Positions 1-5,977 of a stretch of DNA of 11,349 nt are shown here, in pieces. The stretch's first letter is position 1. Every line of letters starts with the position of its first letter. The notes beneath the pieces were generated by a model that saw only the letters and a list, made by a program, of their open reading frames with translations, had not been told where the DNA came from and ran no database searches. The translations under genes and the position numbers were made by a program. Where the stretch lies: positions 1-11,349 of the forward strand of contig DAIDJC010000086.1 of the NCBI GenBank assembly GCA_027451565.1, read 5' to 3'. Source of the DNA: Limisphaerales bacterium (lineage in GTDB: Bacteria; Verrucomicrobiota; Verrucomicrobiia; Limisphaerales; UBA11358).

Positions 1-1
1 T

Positions 2-883
2 GCACTCAATGGCGCAGGGGGTGTGGGCGGTCTCTTGGAAGCGAGCTATTACGGTGCGGCCACCACAAATTGTTTCCCTGCCTATGACGGCAACGGGAAC
101 GTAATGGCCTTGGTCAATGCGGCCAATGGAAATATCGTGGCCAATTATGAATATGGCCCCTTCGGTGAAGTCATCCGCGCCACCGGGCCGATGGCCACGG
201 CCAATCCATTCAGGTTTTCGACCAAATACCAGGATGATGAATCGGGCCTGCTGTATTACGGGTATCGGTATTACGATCCGTCATCGGGGCGCTTTCTAAA
301 CAGGGATCCGTTAGATGAGCCAGGATTTGGTTTGGCGGCCAATAGGCCCAAAGTGGCGAAGAATTCACTTGGCGAGAAACGTGTTGAGGCATTTCTAAAA
401 TTCCTTCACCTTGAGAATTTGCCATTGGTTGCCGAAAGTCAACTTGGGCTAGATATAAATTCAGGCCCTGAACCAAACCAAAACACCGTTGATCTGTATG
501 CCTTTGTCGAGAACGACCCGGTCATTAACATGGATGCTTTTGGCTTGGATTCTTGCGTGTCCGCTCCTCCTCAGCCTGCTAATTCTTGCGTATGTGACCA
601 ATACGGTAATGAGAAGTATTCCAATGAACCTGGCCTCCAGGTTAGTCTCAAGTGCTTTTGCAAATGCGCTGGCGACAGTCCGTGGTCTCAGGCAGTTCGC
701 GGCTGCTTAGCATGTGAACACGCAAAGGGAACCGACATTACAGTTGCCCACGCATATTGCTGCTATAAAGCATCCTTGAAACATTTGATGCCGATTTCAG
801 CCCTGGAGCATTGTTTTACGCACTGCGGCGGCGATTGGTCCAAATTCCTAAATAGTCTTCCGCCACCTGTAATCGCAATGTGA
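2..883 (+). CDS. RHS-repeat protein, C-terminal part with cysteine-rich toxin-like tip (5' end outside window)
   Basis: The frame is open from base 2 with no start needed, so this is the 3' end of a longer gene; about 293 residues are visible. They begin in the RHS/YD-repeat barrel and contain the RHS-associated core signature (GLLYYGYRYYDPSSGRFLNRDP at about 246-308). After the core comes a 50-60-residue insert, then a second conserved stretch, VDLYAFVENDPVINMDAFGL (about 487-548). The final ~110 residues are unlike the core: 12 cysteines, including CFCKC, a CC pair and an HxxC-type end, and visibly lower GC. In this family the shell encapsulates a variable C-terminal effector, usually a toxin used against neighbouring cells. 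The effector activity here is not recognised. The stop overlaps the next gene by 4 bp (GTGA), which fits an effector-immunity pair. Confidence 0.9.
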   Translation, partial: ALNGAGGVGGLLEASYYGAATTNCFPAYDGNGNVMALVNAANGNIVANYEYGPFGEVIRATGPMATANPFRFSTKYQDDESGLLYYGYRYYDPSSGRFLNRDPLDEPGFGLAANRPKVAKNSLGEKRVEAFLKFLHLENLPLVAESQLGLDINSGPEPNQNTVDLYAFVENDPVINMDAFGLDSCVSAPPQPANSCVCDQYGNEKYSNEPGLQVSLKCFCKCAGDSPWSQAVRGCLACEHAKGTDITVAHAYCCYKASLKHLMPISALEHCFTHCGGDWSKFLNSLPPPVIAM

Positions 884-1167
884 ACAGATTCAAAATAATT
901 ACAATCGCCGGGATTTTTGCGGTGCTCGTTGAGGCTGCCTGTGTTCTGTGCTGGTTGAGCGGCGGAGCTTTGGGTGGGGCTGTTTTATTTTGGCCTGCTT
1001 TTGTTCTATTATACCCAGCAATGTTTGTATCTAATTGTTTGACTGCGCATATCAATTCGGCATCGTTGAACGTGATAACCTTACTGATTGTTGGTTTTCT
1101 TCAGTTTTTCCTGATTTTTTGGCTCGTCATCAAACTGATACGCCAACGCAGGACGAGTCGGTCTTGA
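880..1167 (+). CDS. Small three-helix membrane protein, candidate immunity protein for the RHS tip
   Basis: This 95-residue ORF starts with GTG inside the RHS stop region (GTGA overlap), so translation is probably coupled. It is strongly hydrophobic, with predicted membrane segments at about residues 5-26, 30-52 and 63-86. The arginine-rich tail (RQRRTSRS) suggests a cytoplasmic C-terminus. No named family is recognised. The position directly behind an RHS C-terminal tip is where cognate immunity genes normally sit, and a membrane immunity protein would suit an effector acting at or through the membrane. The function is inferred from position only. It could instead be an unrelated membrane protein. 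Confidence 0.65.
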   Translation: MNRFKIITIAGIFAVLVEAACVLCWLSGGALGGAVLFWPAFVLLYPAMFVSNCLTAHINSASLNVITLLIVGFLQFFLIFWLVIKLIRQRRTSRS

Positions 1168-1169
1168 TA

Positions 1170-1466
1170 ATGCGCGCCGTCATAACAGGAGCGTTTGGTT
1201 ATTCCGGGCGTTACATCGCACGTCGCTTGCTCGATGCTGGTCACGCAGTCATCACCCTGACGAACTCCTTGAAGCGTGACAATCCATTTGGCGGGCAGGT
1301 GCAGGCGTTCCCGTTCAATTTCGACCAACCCGAACGGTTGAGAGAATCGTTGCGGGAAATGGACGTGCTCATAAACACCTACTTTGTGCGGTTTGAGCAT
1401 CGGTTGTTTACGCACAGCGTAAGCGTCTGGAGAACGACCCTTATTCAGGGAGCATATTTGTCATAG
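1170..1466 (+). pseudogene. Truncated NAD(P)-binding SDR / epimerase-like gene, cut by an IS66-type end
   Basis: An ATG two bases after the preceding stop opens a 98-codon ORF. Residues 1-83 are a clear Rossmann N-terminus: beta strand MRAVITG, dinucleotide motif G7-x-x-G10-x-x-G13, then a helix and RLLDAGHAVITLT. The stretch up to NTYFVRFEHRLFTH resembles atypical SDR/NmrA-like NAD(P)H-binding proteins, which are usually about 300 residues. Similarity breaks at codon 83-84, exactly where GTAAGCG, an IS66-type left end, begins at 1419. The last ~15 residues (VSVWRTTLIQGAYLS) are read from the insertion. The substrate-binding half is missing, so the product should be inactive. The remainder of the gene is not seen downstream. 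Longer upstream starts would overlap the membrane-protein gene and are not needed. Confidence 0.75.
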
Positions 1467-1481
1467 CATATCGCTATGACA
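1459..1481. repeat. Perfect 9-bp inverted repeat over the tnpA start
   Basis: TGTCATAGC at 1459-1467 and GCTATGACA at 1473-1481 are exact reverse complements separated by ATATC. The second arm contains the ATG of the tnpA remnant, and the first contains the stop of the truncated SDR. In RNA the hairpin would sequester the start codon; as DNA it could be a dimeric protein-binding site. Either would tend to restrain tnpA expression. Confidence 0.6.
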
Positions 1482-1724
1482 GATATGATCGAAGCTGACG
1501 GCAATGTAATCAAAGCGGATGGCAAGGGGCGGGTTCGGATGACTGCGGATCAACGGGAGAAGTTGCTGGAGGAGTTTGAGCGCAGCGGGATCAGTGGGCC
1601 GCAATTTTCCGCCGTGGCGGGGGTTAAATACCAAACCCTGGCCGGCTGGGCCCGGAAGCGACGCCACGAAGGTCAGGCGAAGGTCCTCTCGGCTGTGAAT
1701 GGGGCAGGCCCAGTCAATTGGTAA
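1476..1724 (+). pseudogene. tnpA: IS66-family accessory protein TnpA (Orf1), shortened
   Basis: The 82-residue ORF carries the characteristic IS66 TnpA core: RVRMTADQREKLLEEFERSG, then SGPQFSAVAGVKYQTLAGWARKRR, a helix-turn-helix of the Trp-repressor/transposase type (about residues 20-64). The family usually runs on for another 30-60 residues after the RRR patch. Here it ends soon after, at AVNGAGPVNW, so it looks truncated. TnpA is an accessory DNA-binding protein needed for transposition together with TnpB and TnpC, neither of which is present. No ribosome binding site is visible before the ATG, which lies in an inverted repeat. Confidence 0.7.
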
Positions 1725-1789
1725 TTAAGGTCTTACTTTCAATGCTGTTTCGCCCCAAACCGTTTCCAAAATGGGGGATCAAGAAATGA

Positions 1790-1838
1790 CAAAATCCCCA
1801 GTCGCAGCACCCTTCCCAATTTTCAGGCAGGCTCTAGG
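1790..1838 (-). repeat. Partial copy of the inverted-repeat element, abutting the def stop codon
   Basis: Read on the minus strand, these 49 bases match the left end of the 282-bp element at 5201-5249 with 4 mismatches. The inner 34 bases (AAAATTGGGAAGGG through GGATTTTG) are identical. Similarity stops at 1790, so only one end of the element is present. The outer edge contains the TAG stop codon of def (1834-1836), so the repeat either supplies or immediately follows that stop. Confidence 0.75.
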
Positions 1839-2418
1839 AGGCTTTGGCCTTGCTTTTGATTTTTTTGCGGGTGTCTGCCTGCAACAAATCCAATTCCGCC
1901 TGGATTTCCTCCTTCATTTTCCTCTCCATGCGGTCAATGAAAAGGATGCCGTTGAGGTGATCAATCTCATGCTGCACGGCGCGCGCCAGAAGCCCGCCGC
2001 AGCGGAAGCTGATCGGTTTGCCATGACCATCCAGCGCCGTCACATCCACCTTTTCAGGCCTGGATATTTCGCCAAAAATTTCAGGAAAACTAAGGCATCC
2101 CTCACTCCCGGGCTTGGCTTCGGAAACCGGTTTAACCACCGGGTTGATCAATGCCAGCGGCATGATCGCATCCAACTCACCCGGTTGGCCGTCCAGTTCC
2201 ACCGTGGAAGGCCTTTCTTTTTGCGCGCCGCGCACATCAATCACCGCCACTTGCAGGGCCACCCCCACCTGTTGGGCGGCCAATCCCACACCATGATTGG
2301 CTTCCATGGTTTCAAACATGTCGGCGATGAGTTTTTGAATCTCCGGTGTCAGGCTCTCCACCTTGGCCCCTTTTTGGCGCAGCACAGGCTGGCCGTATTT
2401 CACAATCTCCAGAATCAT
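1834..2418 (-). CDS. def: Peptide deformylase
   Basis: This 194-residue enzyme removes the formyl group from the N-terminal methionine of nascent proteins at the ribosome exit in the cytoplasm. All three metal-site motifs are intact: GVGLAAQQ (residues 43-50), EGCLS (106-110, metal ligand Cys108) and HEIDH (150-154, ligands His150 and His154, catalytic Glu151). The N-terminus MILEIVKYGQPVLRQ is typical, which supports this start. A lysine-rich tail follows the last helix. The length is slightly above the usual 165-185, owing to that tail and a loop around residues 65-85. The gene lies 6 bp downstream of parB on the same strand and is probably co-transcribed. No Shine-Dalgarno motif is visible, so coupling to parB translation is plausible. 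Confidence 0.97.
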   Translation of the reverse strand: MILEIVKYGQPVLRQKGAKVESLTPEIQKLIADMFETMEANHGVGLAAQQVGVALQVAVIDVRGAQKERPSTVELDGQPGELDAIMPLALINPVVKPVSEAKPGSEGCLSFPEIFGEISRPEKVDVTALDGHGKPISFRCGGLLARAVQHEIDHLNGILFIDRMERKMKEEIQAELDLLQADTRKKIKSKAKAS

Positions 2419-2424
2419 GAGGAT

Positions 2425-3351
2425 TTAATCGGCAGTGATGTCGAGGATTTCGAGGACCCTTTGCAGGTCGTTATCGTTGAAAAAGCGCACTTCCAAGCAG
2501 CCTTTTCCCTGGCTGTATTTGAGGTGGACCTGGGTCCCGAATTTTTCACGCAACTTGTCTTCTATCCGGCTCAGGTTGGCGTCCCTGGTCGGGGTTGTTT
2601 TGGAAGGTGATCCGTCCTCTTGAATCGGGGGTTTCGGCTGGGTCATCCCCTCGATCAACGATTCAGCCTGGCGCACATTCAGACCATTTTCAACAATGCG
2701 GATGGCCGCTTGAAGTTGCCGGGATTCTTCGTTCAAGCCGAGGATTACTTTGGCGTGGCCCACGGACAATTGTCCTTTCCTCAAATGTTCCTGGATGGTG
2801 GCGGGAAGCTTGAGCAGCCGGGTGGCATTGGCCACCGCAGCGCGGCTTTTTCCCACTTTCAAGGCAATTTGTTCCTGGGTTAAACCAAACTGTCCCGCTA
2901 ATTGGGCGTAACCCAGGGCCTCTTCCAAGGGATTGAGATTCTCGCGTTGCAGATTCTCAATCAGAGCCAGTTCCAGCACCGACCGGTCGTCCGCCTGCCT
3001 TGAGATCACCGGCACCTCTGCCAGTTTCAACAACTGAGCCGCCCGCCAGCGTCGTTCGCCGGCAATCAATTCGAAGTGATCCTCCCTTTCCCGCACTATC
3101 AGGGGCTGAACAATACCCTGCGCCCGAATGGACTCTGCCAGCTCCTGGAGGGCTTCCGGGGAAAATTCCTTCCGGGGTTGCAAAGGAGAGGGACGTATCC
3201 GGTCCAACGGCACCCGTTGCACCCTGTCTTCCGTGCTGTTTCCAGCCGGAGAAACGGGCGATGGACCTTTTATAGCGGTTGTTGTGGATGGGGAAACCGG
3301 AGGAGCGCCCATGAGGGCACCCAAACCCCGCCCCAATGCAGGTTTTGCCAT
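2425..3351 (-). CDS. parB: Chromosome-partitioning protein ParB/Spo0J
   Basis: This 308-residue protein is a ParB CTPase clamp that loads at parS sites and works with the ParA ATPase to segregate replication origins. It begins MAKPALGRGLGALMG, the typical ParA-interacting N-terminus; that is why the internal ATG at 3351 is chosen over a TTG 23 codons upstream. After a proline-rich linker come the ParB/Srx nucleotide-binding domain with QGIVQPLIVR (79-88) and GERRWRAAQ (98-106), then ENLQRENLNP (132-141). A helix-turn-helix follows at about 156-183 (GLTQEQIALKVGKSRAAVAN). The C-terminal dimerisation segment is at about 258-305. No parA gene lies next to it and no consensus parS palindrome was seen in the window. 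def follows closely on the same strand. Confidence 0.96.
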   Translation of the reverse strand: MAKPALGRGLGALMGAPPVSPSTTTAIKGPSPVSPAGNSTEDRVQRVPLDRIRPSPLQPRKEFSPEALQELAESIRAQGIVQPLIVREREDHFELIAGERRWRAAQLLKLAEVPVISRQADDRSVLELALIENLQRENLNPLEEALGYAQLAGQFGLTQEQIALKVGKSRAAVANATRLLKLPATIQEHLRKGQLSVGHAKVILGLNEESRQLQAAIRIVENGLNVRQAESLIEGMTQPKPPIQEDGSPSKTTPTRDANLSRIEDKLREKFGTQVHLKYSQGKGCLEVRFFNDNDLQRVLEILDITAD

Positions 3352-3441
3352 GAAGACAGGTTGTAGGAGGGCCGCGGCAATGTCAATTTGAAGACATTCC
3401 CCCGCGCCAGCCTTCGCCAAGGGTCACGGACCGGTGCCAGG

Positions 3442-3723
3442 TCATTCGAGGGATGAAAAATCCCCCAGCGGACGGGTGAACGCGGCTGCCGCAGGTTGCC
3501 GCACCAAGGTGTCTTCCGTGGCATGGACACTGCCCGAGGTGGCGGCAAAAGGCAGAGACACCACAAACACCACCGAACCCATCAGGGTGGCCAGGATGCA
3601 GGCAGGCCGGGCCAGCAGCACATCCCCGGTCACCATCAGGGCATCGCCCTGCGCCTGGCTGTTCACTCCACTGCCGCACAGGACCATCCCCGCCACAAGA
3701 AGTGTTGATATTTTGGCTTTCAT
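3442..3723 (-). CDS. Small exported or inner-membrane protein of unknown function
   Basis: This 93-residue protein has a signal-peptide-like N-terminus (MKAKISTLLVAGMVLCG..., possible cleavage near SQAQ at 22-25). A second hydrophobic segment lies at about 42-61, within LARPACILATLMGSVVFVVSLPFAATSGS. The end, TFTRPLGDF-like (here AFTRPLGDFSSLE), together with RPACxxAT and FVVSLPFAAT, resembles small proteins of unknown function from several Gram-negative genomes (from memory). The ATG at 3723 is preferred over an upstream TTG because it places the signal peptide at the N-terminus. Cys16 has a Leu at -1, so a lipoprotein is unlikely. It lies upstream of parB on the same strand (90 bp) and is divergent from the DUF309 gene. 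Confidence 0.7.
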   Translation of the reverse strand: MKAKISTLLVAGMVLCGSGVNSQAQGDALMVTGDVLLARPACILATLMGSVVFVVSLPFAATSGSVHATEDTLVRQPAAAAFTRPLGDFSSLE

Positions 3724-3773
3724 AATTTGACGTTGCCATAAGCTGCACCCGCCCGCCCTTGCTTTCAAGTGAA

Positions 3774-3801
3774 TTGTATTTCACCCCGGTCCGGGTATGA
3801 T
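3774..3801 (+). promoter_or_regulatory. Possible sigma70-type promoter for the DUF309-epimerase operon
   Basis: TTGTAT (3774-3779) and TATGAT (3796-3801) are separated by 16 bases. The -10 hexamer is flanked by the inverted repeat CCGGG...CCCGG, which could be an operator. Transcription would start near 3808, at the chosen GTG start codon, implying a leaderless or nearly leaderless message. This is a motif match by eye only. Confidence 0.35.
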
Positions 3802-3807
3802 GCCCGG

Positions 3808-4227
3808 GTGAGTCATAAAAGCGCCCGCATAGCCAGCCTCGTCGAATCCCTCCAGGGCAGGGACTTGGATGCGCGCTACCTGGGCTATTTCACCTGCTTC
3901 AATCATCAGCAATTTTATGAGGCGCACGAGGTCCTCGAGGATCTCTGGCTGGAGGTGCGGTTCAAACCCGATGGCGATTTTTACAAGGCCCTGATCCAAC
4001 TGGCCGGCGCCTTTGTTCATATCCAAAAAAAAAGGTTCGGTCCCGCTTCAGCCCTTTTTCATCTGGCCCAGGGGTATCTCGCCAAATATCCAGCCCCGTA
4101 CCATCGTTTGGATGGCCGCATGGTGCGTCAGTTGATTGCAGAATGGCAGGCAGACCTGAAACGGTCGCCAGAGGAAATCCTGGCAAACCATCCCGGTCGC
4201 CTGCCGAGGTTGTGTTTGATGGATTAG
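3808..4227 (+). CDS. DUF309 domain protein
   Basis: This 139-residue protein has the DUF309 signature: CFNHQQFYEAHEVLEDLWLE (about residues 30-49), then ALIQLAGAFVHIQKKRF (61-77), in an all-helical fold. The biochemical role of the family is not established. Many members are small cytoplasmic proteins of this size. A GTG start at 3808 is chosen; an in-frame GTG at 3769 would add 13 residues (NCISPRSGYDAR...) that do not look conserved and would start before the candidate promoter. Neither start has a Shine-Dalgarno sequence. An A9 run at 4025-4033 encodes QKK. The epimerase gene starts 14 bases after the stop, so the two are probably co-transcribed. Confidence 0.85.
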   Translation: MSHKSARIASLVESLQGRDLDARYLGYFTCFNHQQFYEAHEVLEDLWLEVRFKPDGDFYKALIQLAGAFVHIQKKRFGPASALFHLAQGYLAKYPAPYHRLDGRMVRQLIAEWQADLKRSPEEILANHPGRLPRLCLMD

Positions 4228-4241
4228 TTTGGTGGATTTTT

Positions 4242-5168
4242 ATGTCAAACACACCGGGCAAAATCATTCTGGCTGGCGGGAGCGGGTTCATCGGGCAGGC
4301 GCTCACGGCTGCTTTTCTTTCCGCGGGCTATTCCGTGGTGGTGCTCTCCCGGCAACCCGGCCGTGTTTCGGGAAACCCCATGCTCGTCCAGTGGGATGGC
4401 CGGACATCGGGCGCTTGGGAACAGGCCCTGGATGGGGCTTCCGCCCTCATCAACCTGTCCGGGCGCAGTGTCAATTGTCCGCACACGCCAAAAAACCTGC
4501 TTGAAATCAGGGATTCCCGCATGGGTTCGGTTCAGGCCCTGGCTGCCGCAATGGCCCGTGTCAACAAACCGCCCCAGGTATGGATTCAAGCCAGTGCCAT
4601 TGGTTTTTATGGGGACACGGGTGATCGTTTGAATTCGGAGACATCACCCCCGGGCGCAGATTCCCTGGCTTCGGTTTGCCAGGATTGGGAGGGGGCCTTC
4701 AATGCCGTCCAGCTTCCCGCCACGCGCCGTGTCATCCTGCGTCTGGGATTCGTTTTGGGCCGCAACGGTGGCGCATTGCCAATCTTGATGCGCATGACGC
4801 GGTATTTTTTGGGCGGTGCCGCGGGTTCCGGCAGGCAGTATGTCAGTTGGATTCACCTGGCCGATGTCGTGGGTGCCTTCGCACAGGCTGTCCAGCAGCC
4901 CGCTTTTTCAGGCACATACAATGTCGTGGCTCCGGAACCGGCAACCAACCGCGATTTCATGCGTGTTTTGCGGCAGGTTTTGCATCGTCCATGGAGTCCT
5001 CCCGCCCCGGCACTGGCCGTGCGATGGGGGGCGTGGTTGATGGGTTCGGAGGGGTCACTGGCCCTTGTCAGCCAGCGGTGCAGCGCGCAAAAGCTTCTGG
5101 GCGCCGGGTTTTCGTTCCAGTTTCCACGCCTCGAAATGGCCTTGAAAGACCTTTGCCGCTCCATCTGA
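4242..5168 (+). CDS. TIGR01777-family NAD(P)-dependent epimerase/dehydratase (YfcH-like)
   Basis: This 308-residue protein has the usual length for the family. A Rossmann motif GGSGFIG lies at residues 12-18, followed by NLSGRSVN (71-78) and EIRDSR (88-93). Then come ASAIGFYG with the catalytic-type Tyr (117-124), RLGFVLG (167-173) and SWIHLADV (202-209). The C-terminal DUF1731-like part (about 255-305) includes RCSAQKLLGAGFSFQFP. Members are extended SDR proteins related to YfcH, whose substrates are mostly unknown. The ATG at 4242 is chosen because a longer frame would overlap the DUF309 gene and lies before the first beta strand. It follows the DUF309 gene by 14 bp. A repeat element begins 32 bp after the stop. 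Confidence 0.93.
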   Translation: MSNTPGKIILAGGSGFIGQALTAAFLSAGYSVVVLSRQPGRVSGNPMLVQWDGRTSGAWEQALDGASALINLSGRSVNCPHTPKNLLEIRDSRMGSVQALAAAMARVNKPPQVWIQASAIGFYGDTGDRLNSETSPPGADSLASVCQDWEGAFNAVQLPATRRVILRLGFVLGRNGGALPILMRMTRYFLGGAAGSGRQYVSWIHLADVVGAFAQAVQQPAFSGTYNVVAPEPATNRDFMRVLRQVLHRPWSPPAPALAVRWGAWLMGSEGSLALVSQRCSAQKLLGAGFSFQFPRLEMALKDLCRSI

Positions 5169-5200
5169 ACGCGCCAACACTTTGCACGACCGCTTAGGCT

Positions 5201-5482
5201 CTCAGGGCCTGTCTGAAAATTGGGAAGGGTGCTGCGACTGGGGATTTTGGCCTTGGGCGAGGCGGAGCTGTAGGCGCATCCCCGTAGCGGGCTGTAACGA
5301 CGGCGACAACAAAGGCCAAGGGCAAAAGCACCGTCGCCCGGAGGGTTTTCGCGCCCAAGCCGGGTCTGGCGTTGTTGCTCCCCGGTCGCAGACCCGCGGG
5401 GTGTATGCTTCCACGTCGCGCCCGGCCAGACCGGCTTGGGTAGGAAAACAGAATCCTTCCGAATTTTCAGACAGGATCTGAG
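5201..5482. repeat. 282-bp dispersed element with 28-bp terminal inverted repeats
   Basis: The ends at 5201-5228 and 5455-5482 are inverted repeats agreeing at 25 of 28 positions (core CCTGTCTGAAAATT). With a 2-base gap they extend outwards into TTAGG/CCTTA. A second inverted repeat lies inside: 5354-5370 (CCCAAGCCGGGTCTGGC) pairs with 5425-5440, differing by one inserted base. No protein-coding sequence is recognised inside. A partial copy lies at 1790-1838 and a possible diverged copy at 10161-10215, so it is a dispersed repeat. Size, terminal repeats and lack of coding suggest a MITE-like non-autonomous element, or a folded repeat of unknown role. No clear target duplication was identified. 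Confidence 0.75.
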
Positions 5483-5977
5483 CCTTATTTGCCGCATACC
5501 CGCCCTTAACAACCATCCTTAAAACGGGGAGGCCGTCCTGTATTCAAATCGTTTTTAACCCGAAAAGCGCTATGGAAAGGGTCAAGATGCGGAGATGCTG
5601 GAGCGGAAACGCTTTGGAAAAAACGAAACCATACCCGAAGCGGTCTGGTGGGATTTTCCCAACGAGCTTGCGCCTGGTAGATTGGGGCTGATTGGCCTTT
5701 TGAATTTCGTTTTTTCGGTTAGATGAAAACTGGCCTGAAAATTTCCCCTTGAAACCCCTCATTTGGAACAGAATTTGCAGGGATGGGGCTTTGAAGCGAT
5801 GAAAAGTCACAAGAATTTTACAACGACATGTATCCCAATGGAATATAAAATCCCCAAGCGATCCGCAAACAGGCTTCGGGCTTTCTGCGGGCGGGATAAA
5901 TCCATTGCCAAATTCGAGATTTTATATACTATGAGGTTTCTGGATTAGCTGTTTTTCAGGGAAAAATTTAGAGGACC
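5483..5977. other. Non-coding gap before the AraC-type regulator
   Basis: About 495 bases carry no convincing gene. Short ORFs on both strands have no recognisable domain, lack ribosome binding sites and have unlikely composition. The region is more AT-rich toward its right end, as expected for a promoter region. Apart from the candidate promoter near its end, no RNA gene or repeat was recognised. Confidence 0.5.
5905..5932 (+). promoter_or_regulatory. Possible promoter for the AraC-family regulator
   Basis: TTGCCA (5905-5910) and TACTAT (5927-5932) are spaced by 16 bases in an AT-rich stretch, 45 bases before the start codon at 5978. A ribosome-binding-like GAGGA (5971-5975) stands only 2 bases before that ATG. 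Both calls rest on motif similarity alone. Confidence 0.3.

Larger units (their letters stand above)
1419..1736 (+). mobile_element. Remnant of an IS66-family insertion sequence (left end plus tnpA)
   Basis: GTAAGCG at 1419-1425 matches the usual start of IS66-family terminal repeats (GTAA...). It sits where the SDR coding similarity stops. It is followed by a leader, a 9-bp inverted repeat and a shortened tnpA. tnpB (IS66 Orf2) and tnpC (the DDE transposase) are absent, so the element cannot move by itself. A weak GTCTTAC at 1730-1736 could be a decayed right end, but the flanking 8 bases do not repeat the left target CGCACAGC, so the right boundary is uncertain. Most of the element seems to have been deleted. 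Confidence 0.6.

Noticed and set aside
1035..1169. Upstream start for the truncated SDR
   Set aside because: It would overlap the membrane-protein gene by over 100 bases. The Rossmann strand begins exactly at the ATG at 1170.
1729..1736. GTCTTAC as right end of the IS66 remnant
   Set aside because: It differs from the expected CGCTTAC, and the following bases do not duplicate the 8-base left target, so the right boundary is left open.
1771..2610. Plus-strand ORF of 279 codons
   Set aside because: It is antisense to def and the end of parB, both of which carry complete family motifs. The composition is that of a shadow frame.
4853..5512. Minus-strand ORF of 219 codons
   Set aside because: It runs antisense to the epimerase gene and through the inverted-repeat element, with no recognisable domain.
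5763..5948. Small plus-strand ORF of 61 codons before the AraC-type gene
   Set aside because: No ribosome binding site, no recognised domain, and it overlaps the candidate promoter.
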